NCBI GenBank assembly: GCA_014529385.2
Contig: CM043942.1
Location: 26,910,469-26,974,468 of the forward strand
Source of the DNA: Adiantum capillus-veneris
Taxonomy: Eukaryota > Streptophyta > Polypodiopsida > Polypodiales > Pteridaceae
Direction of reading: 5' to 3'
Length of the DNA stretch: 64,000 nucleotides
The position numbers and the translations under genes are program-made. Shown one piece after another: positions 46,501 through 55,790 of the stretch. Numbering within the stretch: the first letter of the stretch is position 1; each line of letters starts with the position of its first letter. A model generated the notes under the pieces. The model was given only the letters and a program-made list of their open reading frames with translations. It was not told where the DNA came from and did not search any database.

Positions 46501-47830
46501 TTATGCACAACAAAAAGGCATAGATTATGAAGAGACTTTTGCTCCCACTTGTCGTATGACTACTGTGCGTTTTCTACGTGCATTGGCAGCTCATTTTGGT
46601 TGGGATGTACATCAATCAGACATTGTTACTGCTTTCTTGAATGGTGACATATTTGAGGAAGTTTATGTAACGCAGCCTCGCGGTTTTGTCATAAAAGGAC
46701 AAGAGGACAAAGTGTGCAAATGTAAGAAGGCTTTGTATGGGTTGAAGCAATCTCCTCGTGCTTGGTATGAGAAAGCTGACACTCATTTGGTTAAACGAGG
46801 CTTTCGTAACAGTCCAACAGAAAGCACATTGTATGTAAAGCGTGAGGATGATGTATTTCTCATTGTGGTTCTTTATGTTGATGATTTGCTGATCACTGGA
46901 CCAAATGAGAGACATATTGCTGAATTTAAGGCTGATTTGAATGCTACTTTCAAGATGAAAGATTTAGGGCTGTTGCATCATTACTTGGGTATACAGTTTA
47001 AGCAGTGTGATGGTGGTATTGCCTTGTGTCAGAAAAGTTACATAGAGACATTGCTATGTAAGTTTGGGCTTGAGGATTGCAAACCTATTGCCACTCCCAT
47101 GGAAACAGGTTTGAAGTTGAGTCTACATGATGCTGGCGATCCTGCTGATGTCACTCTTTACCAAACTGCTGTTGGCTGCCTCATTTATGTATGCAACACG
47201 AGGCCAGATATTCAGTTTGTAGTCTCGCAGGTCAGCAGATTTATGCATAGCCCAGGGTCTAAGCATTGGCAGGCTGTCAAGAGGATTTTCCGCTACCTTA
47301 GTGGCACTTTACATCTTGGCTTGTTTTATCCCAAGGGGGGATCATTGCCGCCAGACTTACATGCTTTTTCGGACTCAGATTGGGCTGGTTGTTTTGACAC
47401 GCGAGTGTCCACAAGTGGTTTTTGTTTCATGCTTGGCAGTTCATGTATATCGTGGTTGAGCAAGAAGCAACCTACTGTGGCCACTTCGAGTTGTGAGGCT
47501 GAGTACAGGGCAGTCTTCACAGCTACGGTTGAGTGTGTATGGCTCAGACGCCTTATGGCTGACTTGGGTGTTGGACAGGACACTGCCAACACTATCTACA
47601 CTGACAGTCAGAGCGCATTGGCAGTTGCGAGGAACCCAGTTTTTCATGCTCGCACAAAGCACATTGAGGTGCATTACCACTATGTCAGGGAGAGGCTCTC
47701 AGCAGGAGAGATCAGCTTGGCTTATGTGCCAACACAGGACAACCTTGTAGATCTTTTCACAAAGGCATTGTCTCGTGAGAAGCTTGAAGCTTTCCACAAA
47801 GCTTTGGGCTTACTCCCCTTTGTGGACTGA
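43544..47830 (+). CDS. Copia-D gag-pol polyprotein, full length
   Basis: 1428 codons, start ATGGCTGACAACAAC at 43544 (in-frame codons upstream lack an ATG). Residues ~1-270: Copia gag (UBN2-like; NYPMWAYMMQHVL). ~283-296: CCHC zinc knuckle CHYCKANDHLIKSC. ~366-377: protease WYFDSGATKHIT. ~506: pre-integrase LWHARFGHLN with CEGC. Integrase core Asp (HSDVCGP, ~571), Asp (LRSDRGGEY, ~635), Glu (VAERKNRS, ~671). RT: KWVYKLKRKPDGEI (~962), SDIVTAFLNGDIF (~1024), LYVDDLLITG (~1110). RNase H: FSDSDWAG (~1275), SSCEAEYRA (~1315), TDSQSALAV (~1353). All catalytic residues are present. Gag-to-Pol ratio control is not visible: there is no stop or shift between gag and pol, as in many plant Copia elements. 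Transcription from the 5' LTR. Confidence 0.96.
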   Translation: MADNNNTDVFKMFAAEDRLDGDNYPMWAYMMQHVLVSKGVWNIVQGIDVRPGSEDVGDVEDVAGLAARIAAVRVVLPTAEQARWDVKDAQAHALIALSVKRTIIPHIRSAKSAKQAWDILAGLYASRNEAKIALLRKELESKIMHEEDDMDTFLASVKDINEQLISAGEVISDSSLVQTVLDALPDSYQTFASTWRLMTQGNPEVVKFDALCTLLLQESLSRKNRTRQRAVEQAFIASQRKGGNSNAATSYGSAASGKNSVPNASAGSTSSGNSGDKGKKKMRCHYCKANDHLIKSCPKLKAKEAKKKEGGSTANAGSTTNVAIVESSVKGDCDADVDAEWAFSAECTYNPAVHDVCLSVAADSHVWYFDSGATKHITSHRELFTSLESVPHGNSVTCANNASYPVQGVGKIVLTAANGSSFTLVDALYVPGIKKNLLSVSALARLGLVVKFVDDRCTVHDLSFGDEIVASGLLCCGLYKLTLYDKCGQNFANAVADSRAISDAKLWHARFGHLNFASLLRLQKSDMVASLPPLEAPVKHVCEGCILGKMQRSKFPKDGSVRATCRLQLVHSDVCGPMQTPSLGNYLYFVTFIDDYSRHAWVFPLKAKSEVFMCFKQFLAMAENVSKCTMGTLRSDRGGEYMSHEFNAFLASRGIKHQCTVPYTPQQNGVAERKNRSLTEMARCMVKSQALPHSFWLEAIMCATYVLNRCPTKALQSITPYEAWHDRKPSIEHMRVFGCLAYALVPQVQRRKLDDKAVKCIFVGYSTESKGYRLYHSQTKRILVSRDVVFVEDSVQPLLSCTRDSTVSSQDIYDTLLPLFSGGNTNVSSNEANVQPMGVSENVLEQPITDANVHDVLDEERAENEQARGMPKWLVHTLRDSKLDAPLSSRTRSGSCHASYASDCYALAVSSLHDVEEPLSFDEAQNSENWIAAMKSEYDALIENDTWTLCDLPPGKKAIGTKWVYKLKRKPDGEIDRHKARLVAKGYAQQKGIDYEETFAPTCRMTTVRFLRALAAHFGWDVHQSDIVTAFLNGDIFEEVYVTQPRGFVIKGQEDKVCKCKKALYGLKQSPRAWYEKADTHLVKRGFRNSPTESTLYVKREDDVFLIVVLYVDDLLITGPNERHIAEFKADLNATFKMKDLGLLHHYLGIQFKQCDGGIALCQKSYIETLLCKFGLEDCKPIATPMETGLKLSLHDAGDPADVTLYQTAVGCLIYVCNTRPDIQFVVSQVSRFMHSPGSKHWQAVKRIFRYLSGTLHLGLFYPKGGSLPPDLHAFSDSDWAGCFDTRVSTSGFCFMLGSSCISWLSKKQPTVATSSCEAEYRAVFTATVECVWLRRLMADLGVGQDTANTIYTDSQSALAVARNPVFHARTKHIEVHYHYVRERLSAGEISLAYVPTQDNLVDLFTKALSREKLEAFHKALGLLPFVD

Positions 47831-47891
47831 TCCTGTGCTCAGGGCATGGCACTTCCCTTTACTCATGTGCCAGCTCTCGTTCACCGCATCA

Positions 47892-47904
47892 CTCCAGGGG
47901 GGAT
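47892..47904 (+). other. Polypurine tract of Copia-D
   Basis: CTCCAGGGGGGAT directly before the 3' LTR (one base gap), the primer for plus-strand DNA synthesis. Confidence 0.85.
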
Positions 47905-47905
47905 T

Positions 47906-48132
47906 TGTTACCATATACATGTGGTAGTGATGTGTGTGAACACACTAGGACCGCCGGGGCATTTTTTCCCTCTTTAGGAGGTTTTTTCCCCCGTGCATTG
48001 TATATACGCCCATCACTCTAGGGCTATCTATCTTTCCATTGCACACTAAGTAACACACTCTCTATTGTGTGCCTTGAGATTCCTTCGTCTTCTCCAAGCT
48101 GTGTGTGTTTCTCTACAACCCTAATTCCAACA
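47906..48132 (+). repeat. 3' LTR of Copia-D
   Basis: 227 bp, TGTTACC to CCAACA, about 98% identical to the 5' LTR. Confidence 0.95.
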
Positions 48133-48594
48133 CAGAGGACACCACAAAGTTTGAACAAACAAGAGAACAGGATTCTGAGAAAACACCTTCTACCTCTACA
48201 CAGCAAGAAACAGCCGAGGCATCCATGAAGCCTTAGGATGACAAAGCAGAAGAAGGCCAGCCACAGCCTCAAGGGCAAGAACAACCAGCCACAACGCAGC
48301 CGAGAGAGACACAAGAGACGGCCGAGACATCTAGGCAGCTCACAAGAAATGAGGAATGGAAATCGAACAATGAGGTAATTCTGCAAGTCAACGAATGTGC
48401 AAAGCAAATGCAGGACATGACGGAAAGACTCCGATCAACAGCACTTAGCCGCAACACAAAGGCTAAAGAACTAGAGATGGTGATTGACACTCTCCAAGGA
48501 GAGTTAGACGATAGATTAAATGTCATCACCGATCTAAAAAGCAAGTGCAAGAATTGAAATCTAAAGCCGAACAACACCAGCTAGCAAGAGATAA
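48133..48594 (+). pseudogene. Auxiliary ORF of Gypsy-B, part 2 (after Copia-D)
   Basis: Continues the Gln/Glu/Thr-rich tail (KFEQTREQDSEKTPSTSTQQE) and enters the coiled coil: NEEWKSNNEVILQVNECAK, SRNTKAKELEMVIDTLQGEL, DDRLNVITDL. These match copy E at 1470-1230 closely. A stop at 48233 and a frame change near 48545 disrupt it. It is truncated at ~48594, where minus-strand retro-L gag sequence begins. Confidence 0.72.
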
Positions 48595-49029
48595 AATTGC
48601 CCTTTTCTTCCTTTGTTTCCTCTCTTCCTTTTTGAAGTGACGAGGAGAAGGACTATGCGTTAACTGTTTCCTCTTGAGAGGAGTTGGTGATCGTTTAGTC
48701 TGCCTTCTTTGAGGAGCCACATCTTCGGAGGAATTTAGGGATTCATTACTTTCTTGATCTTTGGATTCCTCCTCTCGTATGGGAGAGAGTCTTCTTTTGG
48801 GGGTCTCATCAAGAGGCCTCCTAAGGTCTCTCTCCTCTTGGAGAGGAAAGAAAATCCCATAAGCACGAAGTTGTTGAGTAACTTTGGCTTGCAAAGTAGG
48901 GTTGCCCATAGCTTGTTGCAACCTAGTGACAAGATAATTAACAAACATGGGGGCATCATCGTTAGCACCTTCATGTGCAAAATCAAAGTTATCAATGTTC
49001 ATTCTACTCTCTTGGTTATTGTCAGCCAT
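48594..49029 (-). pseudogene. Retro-L gag N-terminal fragment
   Basis: ATG at 49029; 145 codons to the truncation. Sequence: MADNNQESRMNIDNFDF, then MFVNYLVTRLQQAMGNPTLQ and a QLRAYGIFFPLQ segment, then an Arg/Ser/Lys-rich tail (RRLSPIREEESKD, RRQTKRSPTPLKRK). I do not recognise the family. A protein starting 400 bp after a primer site is most likely gag; the basic tail would suit nucleic-acid binding. The last codons of the open frame (SLAS onward) belong to the neighbouring element. Confidence 0.6.
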
Positions 49030-49430
49030 GTCAATTAAACTTATGTATTTACTTAGTGTATGCTTTGGAAATTCAAAACCTTAGTTGCTACTCCTCTTAG
49101 CCTTTGAGAATTGGCTCTTAAGTATCTACAACCATGGCTCAAAGTGGTTAATTATAGAGAGTAGTGGAGTAGGTCTAACATAGCAGAGTTGCCAAGGGAT
49201 AGCTCCTTTCGGACTTATTATGGCTCAATAATGGTAAAGCCGTAGGCAAGTCTAAAAAGACTCCATTATTAAGACCAAAGCTCTCAAGGTGTGCACCATA
49301 TCCCACATAGTGGGCTCAATAAAACCTATAATAGATCCCAGTCCCACTTACCCTGTTATAATTAACAAAATCAACCATTAATAGGCTACTTAAGAACCTC
49401 TCTTCTCAAGCAAGAAAAGAGAAACCAAAT
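49030..49430 (-). other. Retro-L leader
   Basis: About 400 bp between primer site and gag ATG. No structure or reading frame stands out. Confidence 0.5.
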
Positions 49431-49442
49431 GCTCTGATACCA
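49431..49442 (-). other. Primer binding site of retro-L
   Basis: GCTCTGATACCA on the plus strand, the exact complement of the initiator tRNA-Met primer site TGGTATCAGAGC, one base from the LTR start at 49444. This fixes the element orientation. Confidence 0.88.
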
Positions 49443-50519
49443 ATGTAATGGAAATGGCCTATGAACTTTGAGAGTAGCGGGATTAGGAAATTAGGTGAAG
49501 CATTTTTGTGAGATTACTTTGTGAGCATAGCGAGTGAACTTAATTGATGGTAGCAACATAAACATGGTACTTAGTTAACTTGGCATGAACAATACTTTTG
49601 CAAGAGAGTGAGTTTAAAGAAAATGAAATAGTTAAGGACCGGATTCATACGGAGCCGGTCTCCCCTCCAATAGGCATTTGTATTATATTTTCTCCCATCA
49701 AGAGAGACTTGGTACAGCACAATCTTTGTGTTCCTTGTGACCTTGGTGATGCAATGAAGATGGAAAGCTTCGTGCATCATAAGCATAACATAAAATATTT
49801 AGAAAGCATTAACTATCCCAAGCCTCAATTCCAAGGCCTCAAACACCTTCGAAGGTGGAGAGAGCTAGCGGGGAATGAGGGTAGGGAAGAGGAAGAAGAA
49901 ACATTCCATCGAGAAAGAAATAGTTACTCACTTATCATCACTGTTCTTGCTAGAATACATTATAGCATAGTAATTAAGATGGACAAGATGGAAAGCTTAA
50001 GCATTGAAGCATGGCTCTTGGGTGGATTTGCATTCCATAGCCAAGAGTGTTGGTGTAGGCTCTCACTTCTCACAAGCTTGGAGAAGGAGGTGGAGTTCCT
50101 CAACTTTCACCAAGTGAGAATGAATCCGCAAAGTGAGTGTGTGTGTGGTGTATATCCCCCCAAAACCCCCCTTGCTTGCTTGGGGTGAGTTGTAGCTTTT
50201 ACACATGTTTCAAGCTCATTGGACCCCTCTCCCCCCTAGCCAATCACATGCAACATGCATTCAAGTACATGGGTAGTCTTTGGACGAGTGTCCTCCTTAC
50301 CCCTTAGAGAGAGAGAGCTTGAAAATATCTACATATTTGTTTGATGGAACTAGAAGCTCATTGGACCCCTCTTTAGCCCAACCAATAGCATTCAAGCACA
50401 CCATGTGGTTAAGCATATGGCCCAGAGTCTGACATGTATCCCATGTGCCCTTTGAGAAAAGGGGTGCCCTTTGGGTGAGTGGAAAGTTAAGTCAAAGATT
50501 CTCCTAACTTTGGGACTTT

Positions 50520-50860
50520 CATGCATAGGAAGCTTCTCAAGCACCTTCCTCATTAAGTTTGTAGGGTCTCTTTTTGACTCAAGCACCTTACCCCCCAATG
50601 AATGGGAAGCTTCTCAAGCCCCTTCCTCATTAAGTTTGTAGGGTCTCTTTTTGACTCAAGCACCTTACCCCCCCTGCATGGGAAGCTTCTCAAGCACCTT
50701 CCTCATTAAGTATGACAAGTACCTCAAGTACCTTAGTCATCAAGCATGACAAGCACCTCAAGCACCTTAGTCATCAAGCACACACCTTAGTCATCAAGAA
50801 CGACAAGCACCTCAAGCACCTTAGTCATCAAGCACGACAAGCACCTCAAGCTTAGGTTGG
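50520..50860. repeat. Tandem repeats inside retro-L LTR
   Basis: Two and a half copies of a ~75-80 bp unit (GGAAGCTTCTCAAGCACCTT ... CTTACCCCCC) followed by about four copies of a 30-39 bp unit (CATCAAGCATGACAAGCACC-type). Absent from the solo LTR at 14502-16060. Confidence 0.85.
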
Positions 50861-51036
50861 GTTCCCACCTCAAGCTCAGCCCTAGCTTGCCTAAGGTCAA
50901 AGGACTTTCCCCAATGTCATTGGGATGGAAGCGTAGCCTTGAATATCAAAGCCCCTGTAAATTCAAGATGTAAGCATAGCCTTGAAGGTCTTTAATGAAG
51001 CTAACCCTAAGGTCTTTTAAGCTCCAGATGCACATC

Positions 51037-51240
51037 GCTCTTTGATAGACTACCTCCTTTTGGACCCCTATTGAGATGTAACCATCTCTCCTCTTGGTCC
51101 CCTGCTGAGGTAAGTATAGAGGCACTTATTGTCACATTGCTCTTTGATAGACCATCTCCTTTTGGACCCCTATTGAGATGCAACCGTCTCTCCTTTTGGT
51201 CCCGTGTTGAAATAGGTCTAAAAGCACATGCCTCTATTCT
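51037..51240. repeat. 102-bp tandem duplication in retro-L LTR
   Basis: GCTCTTTGATAGAC...GGTCCC at 51037 recurs at 51139 with about 90% identity. Confidence 0.85.
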
Positions 51241-51354
51241 AACTCTTGTTCCCGTTTATTGTCCCACATTAAATGATCAGTTTAATATGAGAGAATAATT
51301 TGGTAAAGTTAGGTATTATATTTTATGATAAATTTGACTTCGAAGCTCATTAAA

Positions 51355-52530
51355 TGGATGTGCGAACCGCTTTTTTGAATGGTAATTTGGAAGAGGAAAT
51401 TTATCTGGAACAGCCAGAAGGGTTTGTTATTTCAGGTAAAGAAGACCTTGTTGCTCAACTCCATAAGGTACTATATGGTCTCAAACAAGCTTCACGGGTT
51501 TGGTATACAAAATTTGATCTTTTTCTCCCCTCCAAAGGATTCACCTCTTGCTCTTTAGACCCCAACTTATACATAAAACACCAAGGTAGGAGTTTTTTGA
51601 TTCTTACTCTTTATGTGGATGATACCATCCTTGTTTCCAATGATTTGGGATTTCTTCAACAAGTGAAAAAGTTATTGTCTTCTGCATTTGATATAATAGA
51701 TCTTGGAGAGATTCACTCGTGTCTTGGCGTTCGATCCAACGAAACCGTAAAAAAAAGTATTTTATTCCTTTGACAGTCAAAGTTTATTGCAGATACTATT
51801 CAAAAGTTTGGTATGGAATCTGCACATTCGGCCAACACACCTTGTCTTGCGAGCTCTACGAAGAACACTTCTGACAGTGGTGATCCACTTGTCACAAATC
51901 AACTTTTTGCTAACTTGATTGGATGTCTCCAGCTTGTTGGCATGAACACTCGTCCTGATATTCTATTTGTTGCTAATTATCTTGGACAACATCTTGCACG
52001 TCCTTCTCTTAAGCATTGGAATGTAGCAAAGCGTATATTAAAATACTTAAAAGGCACTACAAATTTTGGTTTGGTCTACCGATGACAACTGATATCAGAT
52101 TCTATGAAATCTCTTTCTCTTTTATCTATGCGATCTACTAGTGGAAATTGATTCTTTATAAATGGCTTTCTTGTTAATTCTTTGACTAGCAAGAAACAAT
52201 GCTGTGTTGCAGTTTTTACAACTGAGTTAGAATATGTTGCAGCATCACTTGCAGCTTGTGAGCTGATCTGGCTTCGACAAATATTGGTTGATATTGGTCA
52301 CTCTCCTCTTTCTAGCACACCCTTGCGGTGTGACAACCAAAGTGCTATTAGTCTTGCAAAAGACTATGTTCAACATAATAAGTCAAAGCACATTGTTGTC
52401 CACTGTCATTATGTCAGGTATGAAGTACGCAAAGGCACGATAATGGTGGAACATTGTCCAAGTGACCAGATGATTGCATACATTCTTACATAAGGCCTCA
52501 ACGAGTCACGTTTCATCCTCTTGTGCTCAG
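51355..52530 (+). pseudogene. Copia-E RT-RNase H
   Basis: MDVRTAFLNGNLEEEIYLEQ (51355-), KVLYGLKQASRVWY, LYVDDTILVS (YVDD intact, ~51610), NTRPDILFVANYL, LKHWNVAKRILKYLKGT, then RNase H STSGN.FFINGF, LTSKKQCCVAVFTTELEYVA (Glu), RCDNQSAISLAKD (Asp) and KHIVVHCHYVR. Stops at 51771, 52083 and 52149 break the frame. The ISDSD motif of the first RNase H Asp is lost near 52090. It is the C-terminal 40% of a Copia polyprotein. Confidence 0.85.
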
Positions 52531-52815
52531 AGCTTGAAGTTGATTCGGCCTCACTCTTTCTAGATTAGCTTCTCTGCTATTGTGATAGCTTTGTACATAT
52601 GACATTGTAATCCTATAGGTACCATGCACTATGCACACTCCACATTTGCACGCTGTGATCTCTGAGTCACTTGCATATTTATACATAGATACAAAATTCA
52701 CTTTCACATCATCATCATTGGTTCATATTTTCACATTGTATAGGGGCTTGGGTTTTTCCCTTGAACTCCCCTGAATTTTTTCATCCAAAGCTAAAGACCT
52801 TTGTTTGAATGGGGG

Positions 52816-52917
52816 TGTTGGAGCTATATATAGCTCACTCTACTCAACTTGGTCTCACCTATATATTTGTATTTTGTCCTCAATATGAATCAGTCTTTGG
52901 GAGTGTACATGGTGTGT

Positions 52918-52992
<75 letters not shown>

Positions 52993-53001
52993 ATCTCAAC
53001 A
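52816..53001 (+). repeat. 3' LTR of Copia-E
   Basis: Starts TGTTGGAGC after the polypurine tract GAATGGGGG and ends CTCAACA, giving TGTTG/CAACA inverted ends. It includes a ~70-bp (CT)n tract (52922-52990). The boundary on the right is inferred from these ends only. Confidence 0.6.
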
Positions 53002-53264
53002 TCCACCTCCGTCGAGCTCAAGCCACCATAGCTGAGCTCCGTCGCTTTCGTCTCATCGGAAAGCCATCGCACGCGCGTCGCCAAAGCTCTGATACCAATT
53101 GTGAGTGCGCAAATGCGATGCGTGTGCGGAGAGTGAGAAGGGGATAGAGACAGAACAACACATGGGTGTGGGGTGAAGCTCCCAAATCTTACTGTATGAG
53201 CATCATGTGAGAATGAGTGAGAGCTCCTTATTCTTTGTATGTATAAAGAATAAGGAGATAATTA
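53002..53264. other. Spacer with a possible minus-strand LTR start
   Basis: GCTCTGATACCA (53086-53097) is again a reverse-complement initiator-Met primer site, followed by TGTGAGTG (53100), as expected at the edge of a minus-strand LTR. No gag or second LTR was found, so this is a candidate only. Confidence 0.4.
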
Positions 53265-54060
53265 AATGTGGGTGGCCGAACAATGGTTGGTGAAAACGGG
53301 CAAAGCATAGTGAGGCAGACCACCTTTGCCTAGCATTCGATACTTTCGTACACGCCACATTGATGAGCGTCGAACCACCATGGATTGTGGCATCATGGGC
53401 AAATTTGACACAAATGGTGATGAAAGCAGATACTGTGGTACTATTGAAAGGATATTAAAGGTCAATTTTAAATCCTTTCATACCTTCATCTTCAAGTGCA
53501 ATTGGTTTGCAAATGTGTCTAGACGACATGAGAATGGGCTCTGCATGGTGCACTCTAGTGTGTATTGCTAGAGTCCACCATGGTGGAATCTAGTGTGTAT
53601 CACATGGGGAAATATGTAAACTTAGGTTTTCCACGCAATTGTGAGCAGGTGAGTGTAAACCTTCTCTACGTCCCTTATTTGCTTGTAACATAATACCAAT
53701 GTCACTCACATTGGACTTCCCTTCTATAGGTCATCTATATTCCATCAATCCATCAACCAAAACTTGTGTTTTGTAGTTCTCGTAACACATCGAGGAAGAA
53801 CAATTTTTCCCATTAATGAAATGGAGACCGTCTTTGACCCTCTCCCACCTATTACTTTGGATGAGGGGGAACATGGGACTCGGGAGAGAGACATCAATGA
53901 CTCAAGTCCAGCGTTGCGAATCTTAGCAATAGTGATTGCCATGATGAGGATGATGGGATGGAAGATGACGAGGTCAAAGATGATGAAGCCAATACATTCA
54001 CAAACGACAATTCAATTTCTCCCTTTTTGATTTAGGAGCCAGGGGTTTAGATTCTTTTGG
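53265..54060 (+). pseudogene. CACTA-3 fragment with DUF4216-like domain
   Basis: SRYCGTIERILKVNFKSFHTFIFKCNWF (53425-53510 in part) fits the YYG.I..I.ELDY....V..FKC.W signature of DUF4216, a domain at the 3' end of plant CACTA transposase genes. After a likely intron (ends ..TTCTATAG at ~53730) the next block NQNLCFVVLVTHRGRTIF matches the following QVFYV.D section loosely, and an acidic tail (DEDDGMEDDEVKDDE) follows. Stops and frame changes show it is dead. Confidence 0.6.
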
Positions 54061-54296
54061 AAGATGATTTATAAAATTTTTGTATATATTTTATTTGATG
54101 AGAAGTTTTTATTGTGTCACCCATTCATCGCTTTCTCTCACTCTCTAATTTTGTCAAGCATGATAATTTATGTTAATCAAGTGGGTGTGATTAATTTGAT
54201 GATAGAATATCAATCATTTTTTTATACAAATTTTCGTGAAAAATAACGAATGCATGCTTTGAATTATTTTTTAGGTTGAAATGGATCGAAGTACTC

Positions 54297-54519
<223 letters not shown>

Positions 54520-54653
54520 CAGTACTCAAATTTGCATATTTTGGCTCTACATCATTGCGCAATAATGCTCAAGGCAATAACAGTGGTTATAAGCTCTCTC
54601 CCTTTCTAACACCCACCTTCACACATTTTCTTCCGTTGTTGTTCTAAAGGTTT

Positions 54654-54985
54654 ATGGGTGCAAGTAGTGTTTTGTGTTGTGCGGAGTGCGAGAGTGCTTT
54701 TGCCATTGAAAACTACTTTAAAGAAGAGCTCTTTTATTGTGCTCCTTGCTCGACAAGTCTTCACAACAAGAGAGCTCGTCACCACCACTATGTAACGGCT
54801 TTTAAAATATGTGATGAATGCCTGGATGTAGTCGCTTGGGTAAAATGCATGCGTGGTATTCGGGGGAAGAGTGCAACCTCTTCTATTTTGAACACAATGT
54901 GTGTTTTTCTTGCGGTCCAACATTTGTGACAAAGCGGTCACATGCCTTGCATAACGTAATTTATCCAAATAGCTGTCGTTTCATG
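54654..54985 (+). pseudogene. Cys/His-rich (B-box-like) zinc-finger remnant, left copy
   Basis: Contains CAECESAF, YCAPCSTSLHNKRARHHHYV and CDECLDVV, then, after a one-base deletion, ECNLFY and CFSCGPTFVTKRSHALHNV. The repeated C-x2-C-x4-(H)-x-KR(A/S)-x2-HH pattern resembles tandem B-box zinc fingers. The final segment resembles at DNA level the zinc region of CACTA-2 TNP2 (28247-28335; TGCCTT.CATAA.GTAAT). So the likely origin is a transposon gene. The right-arm copy lacks the one-base deletion but has an internal stop. I cannot name a function. Confidence 0.55.
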
Positions 54986-55117
54986 TTTTAATATTATCTT
55001 TTGCTAAATTTTTTGAAATAAAAAATCATATTTTTTAATTTTTTTTCACAAGCAATACAAAGAGAAATACCCAAATGTAAATGATTTTGCGCTAAAGGGG
55101 GTGTCGGTAATAACCGC

Positions 55118-55189
55118 GGTAATACTTACGAGAATAATTGTGGTAATATACATGATAATAAATGCGGTAATGTCTACGATAATATTTGA
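55118..55189. repeat. 24-bp triple tandem repeat
   Basis: Three exact-length 24-bp units at 55118, 55142 and 55166, each starting GGTAAT and centred on TAC.(A/T)GA.AATA. The right arm has a matching array in reverse complement at about 59960-60050. Such arrays are typical of subterminal regions of DNA transposons. Confidence 0.7.
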
Positions 55190-55790
55190 AGTGCAAAAAA
55201 TGTCCTCCCGTCCCTTTCTCTCTTCTTTGGCCAGCCCATTTTGAACTGTCTCTCTACAAACCGCAGTAAAAGGCCGCGGTAAATGTTTTTAAATTTTCAT
55301 AGTAATTGGGGGCCCAAAATGCAAGGTAGAAGATTTTCATATGTTGAGAACTCCATAAACACACTCAAAATTTCTTTTTGATTACAAAGACACTTTCAAA
55401 ATAATCATCAAAATGTAAATGTTACTAGTAAATCAACACGAAGAATTTTTCATAAATGAGCCATAGCTTCCAATACATAGGGTTTATAGAAGCATAACAA
55501 GGCCTTTAGAACTACCTATGCTAGCTATGTAGCACTTTAGAGGTCACTAAGATGTGTTTTAGTGTGATTTTATGTTAATTTTATGAAAATTGGCCAAAAT
55601 AGCCCGTTGTTTTTTTTTGGGCTTAAGTTAGCTTTAAAAATGTTACTCAAACCCACTTTTGGAGACCTGGAATCAATAGCCCAAAGAAATTCCAAGTTTC
55701 TTTAAGGTCATAAGCTAGCTTTGTGGATATAGAGCCCTTTAAAACCCCTTTGGCATTTGAAAATGGTCACTTAAGAGAACACAAACGTGT

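Larger units (their letters stand above)
42955..48132 (+). mobile_element. Copia-D, intact young Ty1/Copia retrotransposon
   Basis: 5178 bp with two 227-bp LTRs, primer site, polypurine tract and one uninterrupted gag-pol frame. The LTRs differ at 4 positions by eye. The flanking 5-mers are AAGAG and CAGAG, a target duplication with one difference. It lies inside the Gypsy-B auxiliary ORF, which resumes at 48133. It is the same family as Copia-A and is the only element here that could still be active. Confidence 0.95.
28617..48594 (+). mobile_element. Gypsy-B, large Ty3/Gypsy element with extra ORFs, interrupted by Copia-D
   Basis: Order: 5' LTR (28617-29539), primer site, long leader with periodic palindromes, ORF0, gag, protease 1, linker, RT-RNase H, two H2C2 modules, integrase, protease-like domain 2, basic ORF, untranslated region with a second palindrome set, auxiliary ORF. 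Copia-D is inserted in the auxiliary ORF and retro-L truncates it at ~48594, so the 3' LTR is absent. Size without Copia-D exceeds 14.8 kb. The Asp-type primer site, extra ORF before gag and extra ORF after pol recall the Tat/Ogre branch; placing it there is inference. Stops and frameshifts are present in most genes. Confidence 0.8.
48594..51330 (-). mobile_element. Retro-L, truncated LTR retrotransposon with a long LTR
   Basis: Read on the minus strand: LTR (51330 to 49444), primer site (49442 to 49431), leader and the start of gag (49029 to 48594), then truncation inside the Gypsy-B auxiliary ORF. The LTR matches the solo LTR at 14502-16060. Superfamily is uncertain because pol is absent. 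Confidence 0.8.
49444..51330 (-). repeat. Retro-L LTR, about 1.89 kb
   Basis: Plus-strand edge TGTAATGG next to the primer site; the other edge ends ATGATA (ancestral ATGACA as in the solo LTR). Longer than the 1559-bp solo LTR because of internal tandem repeats (50520-50860, 51037-51240). It has pairs of CATTGG...CCAAT motifs, also seen in the solo LTR. The open frame at 49598-50188 has no support as a gene. Confidence 0.8.
51331..53001 (+). mobile_element. Copia-E, 3' part of a different Copia family
   Basis: RT from the MDVRTAFLNG block to RNase H, then a 3' untranslated tail, polypurine tract and 186-bp LTR. Protein sequence differs clearly from Copia-A/D (e.g. TLYVDDTILVS; TSKKQCCVAVFTTELEY). 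The 5' half is missing beyond the retro-L LTR. Confidence 0.85.

Noticed and set aside
49598-50188. 196-codon plus-strand frame
   Set aside because: It lies wholly inside the retro-L LTR, is absent as a frame in the solo LTR copy, and has no domain.
54654-54929. Host B-box transcription factor gene
   Set aside because: It occurs twice in inverted, decayed repeat arms and is partly similar to transposase sequence, so a transposon origin is more likely than a host gene.
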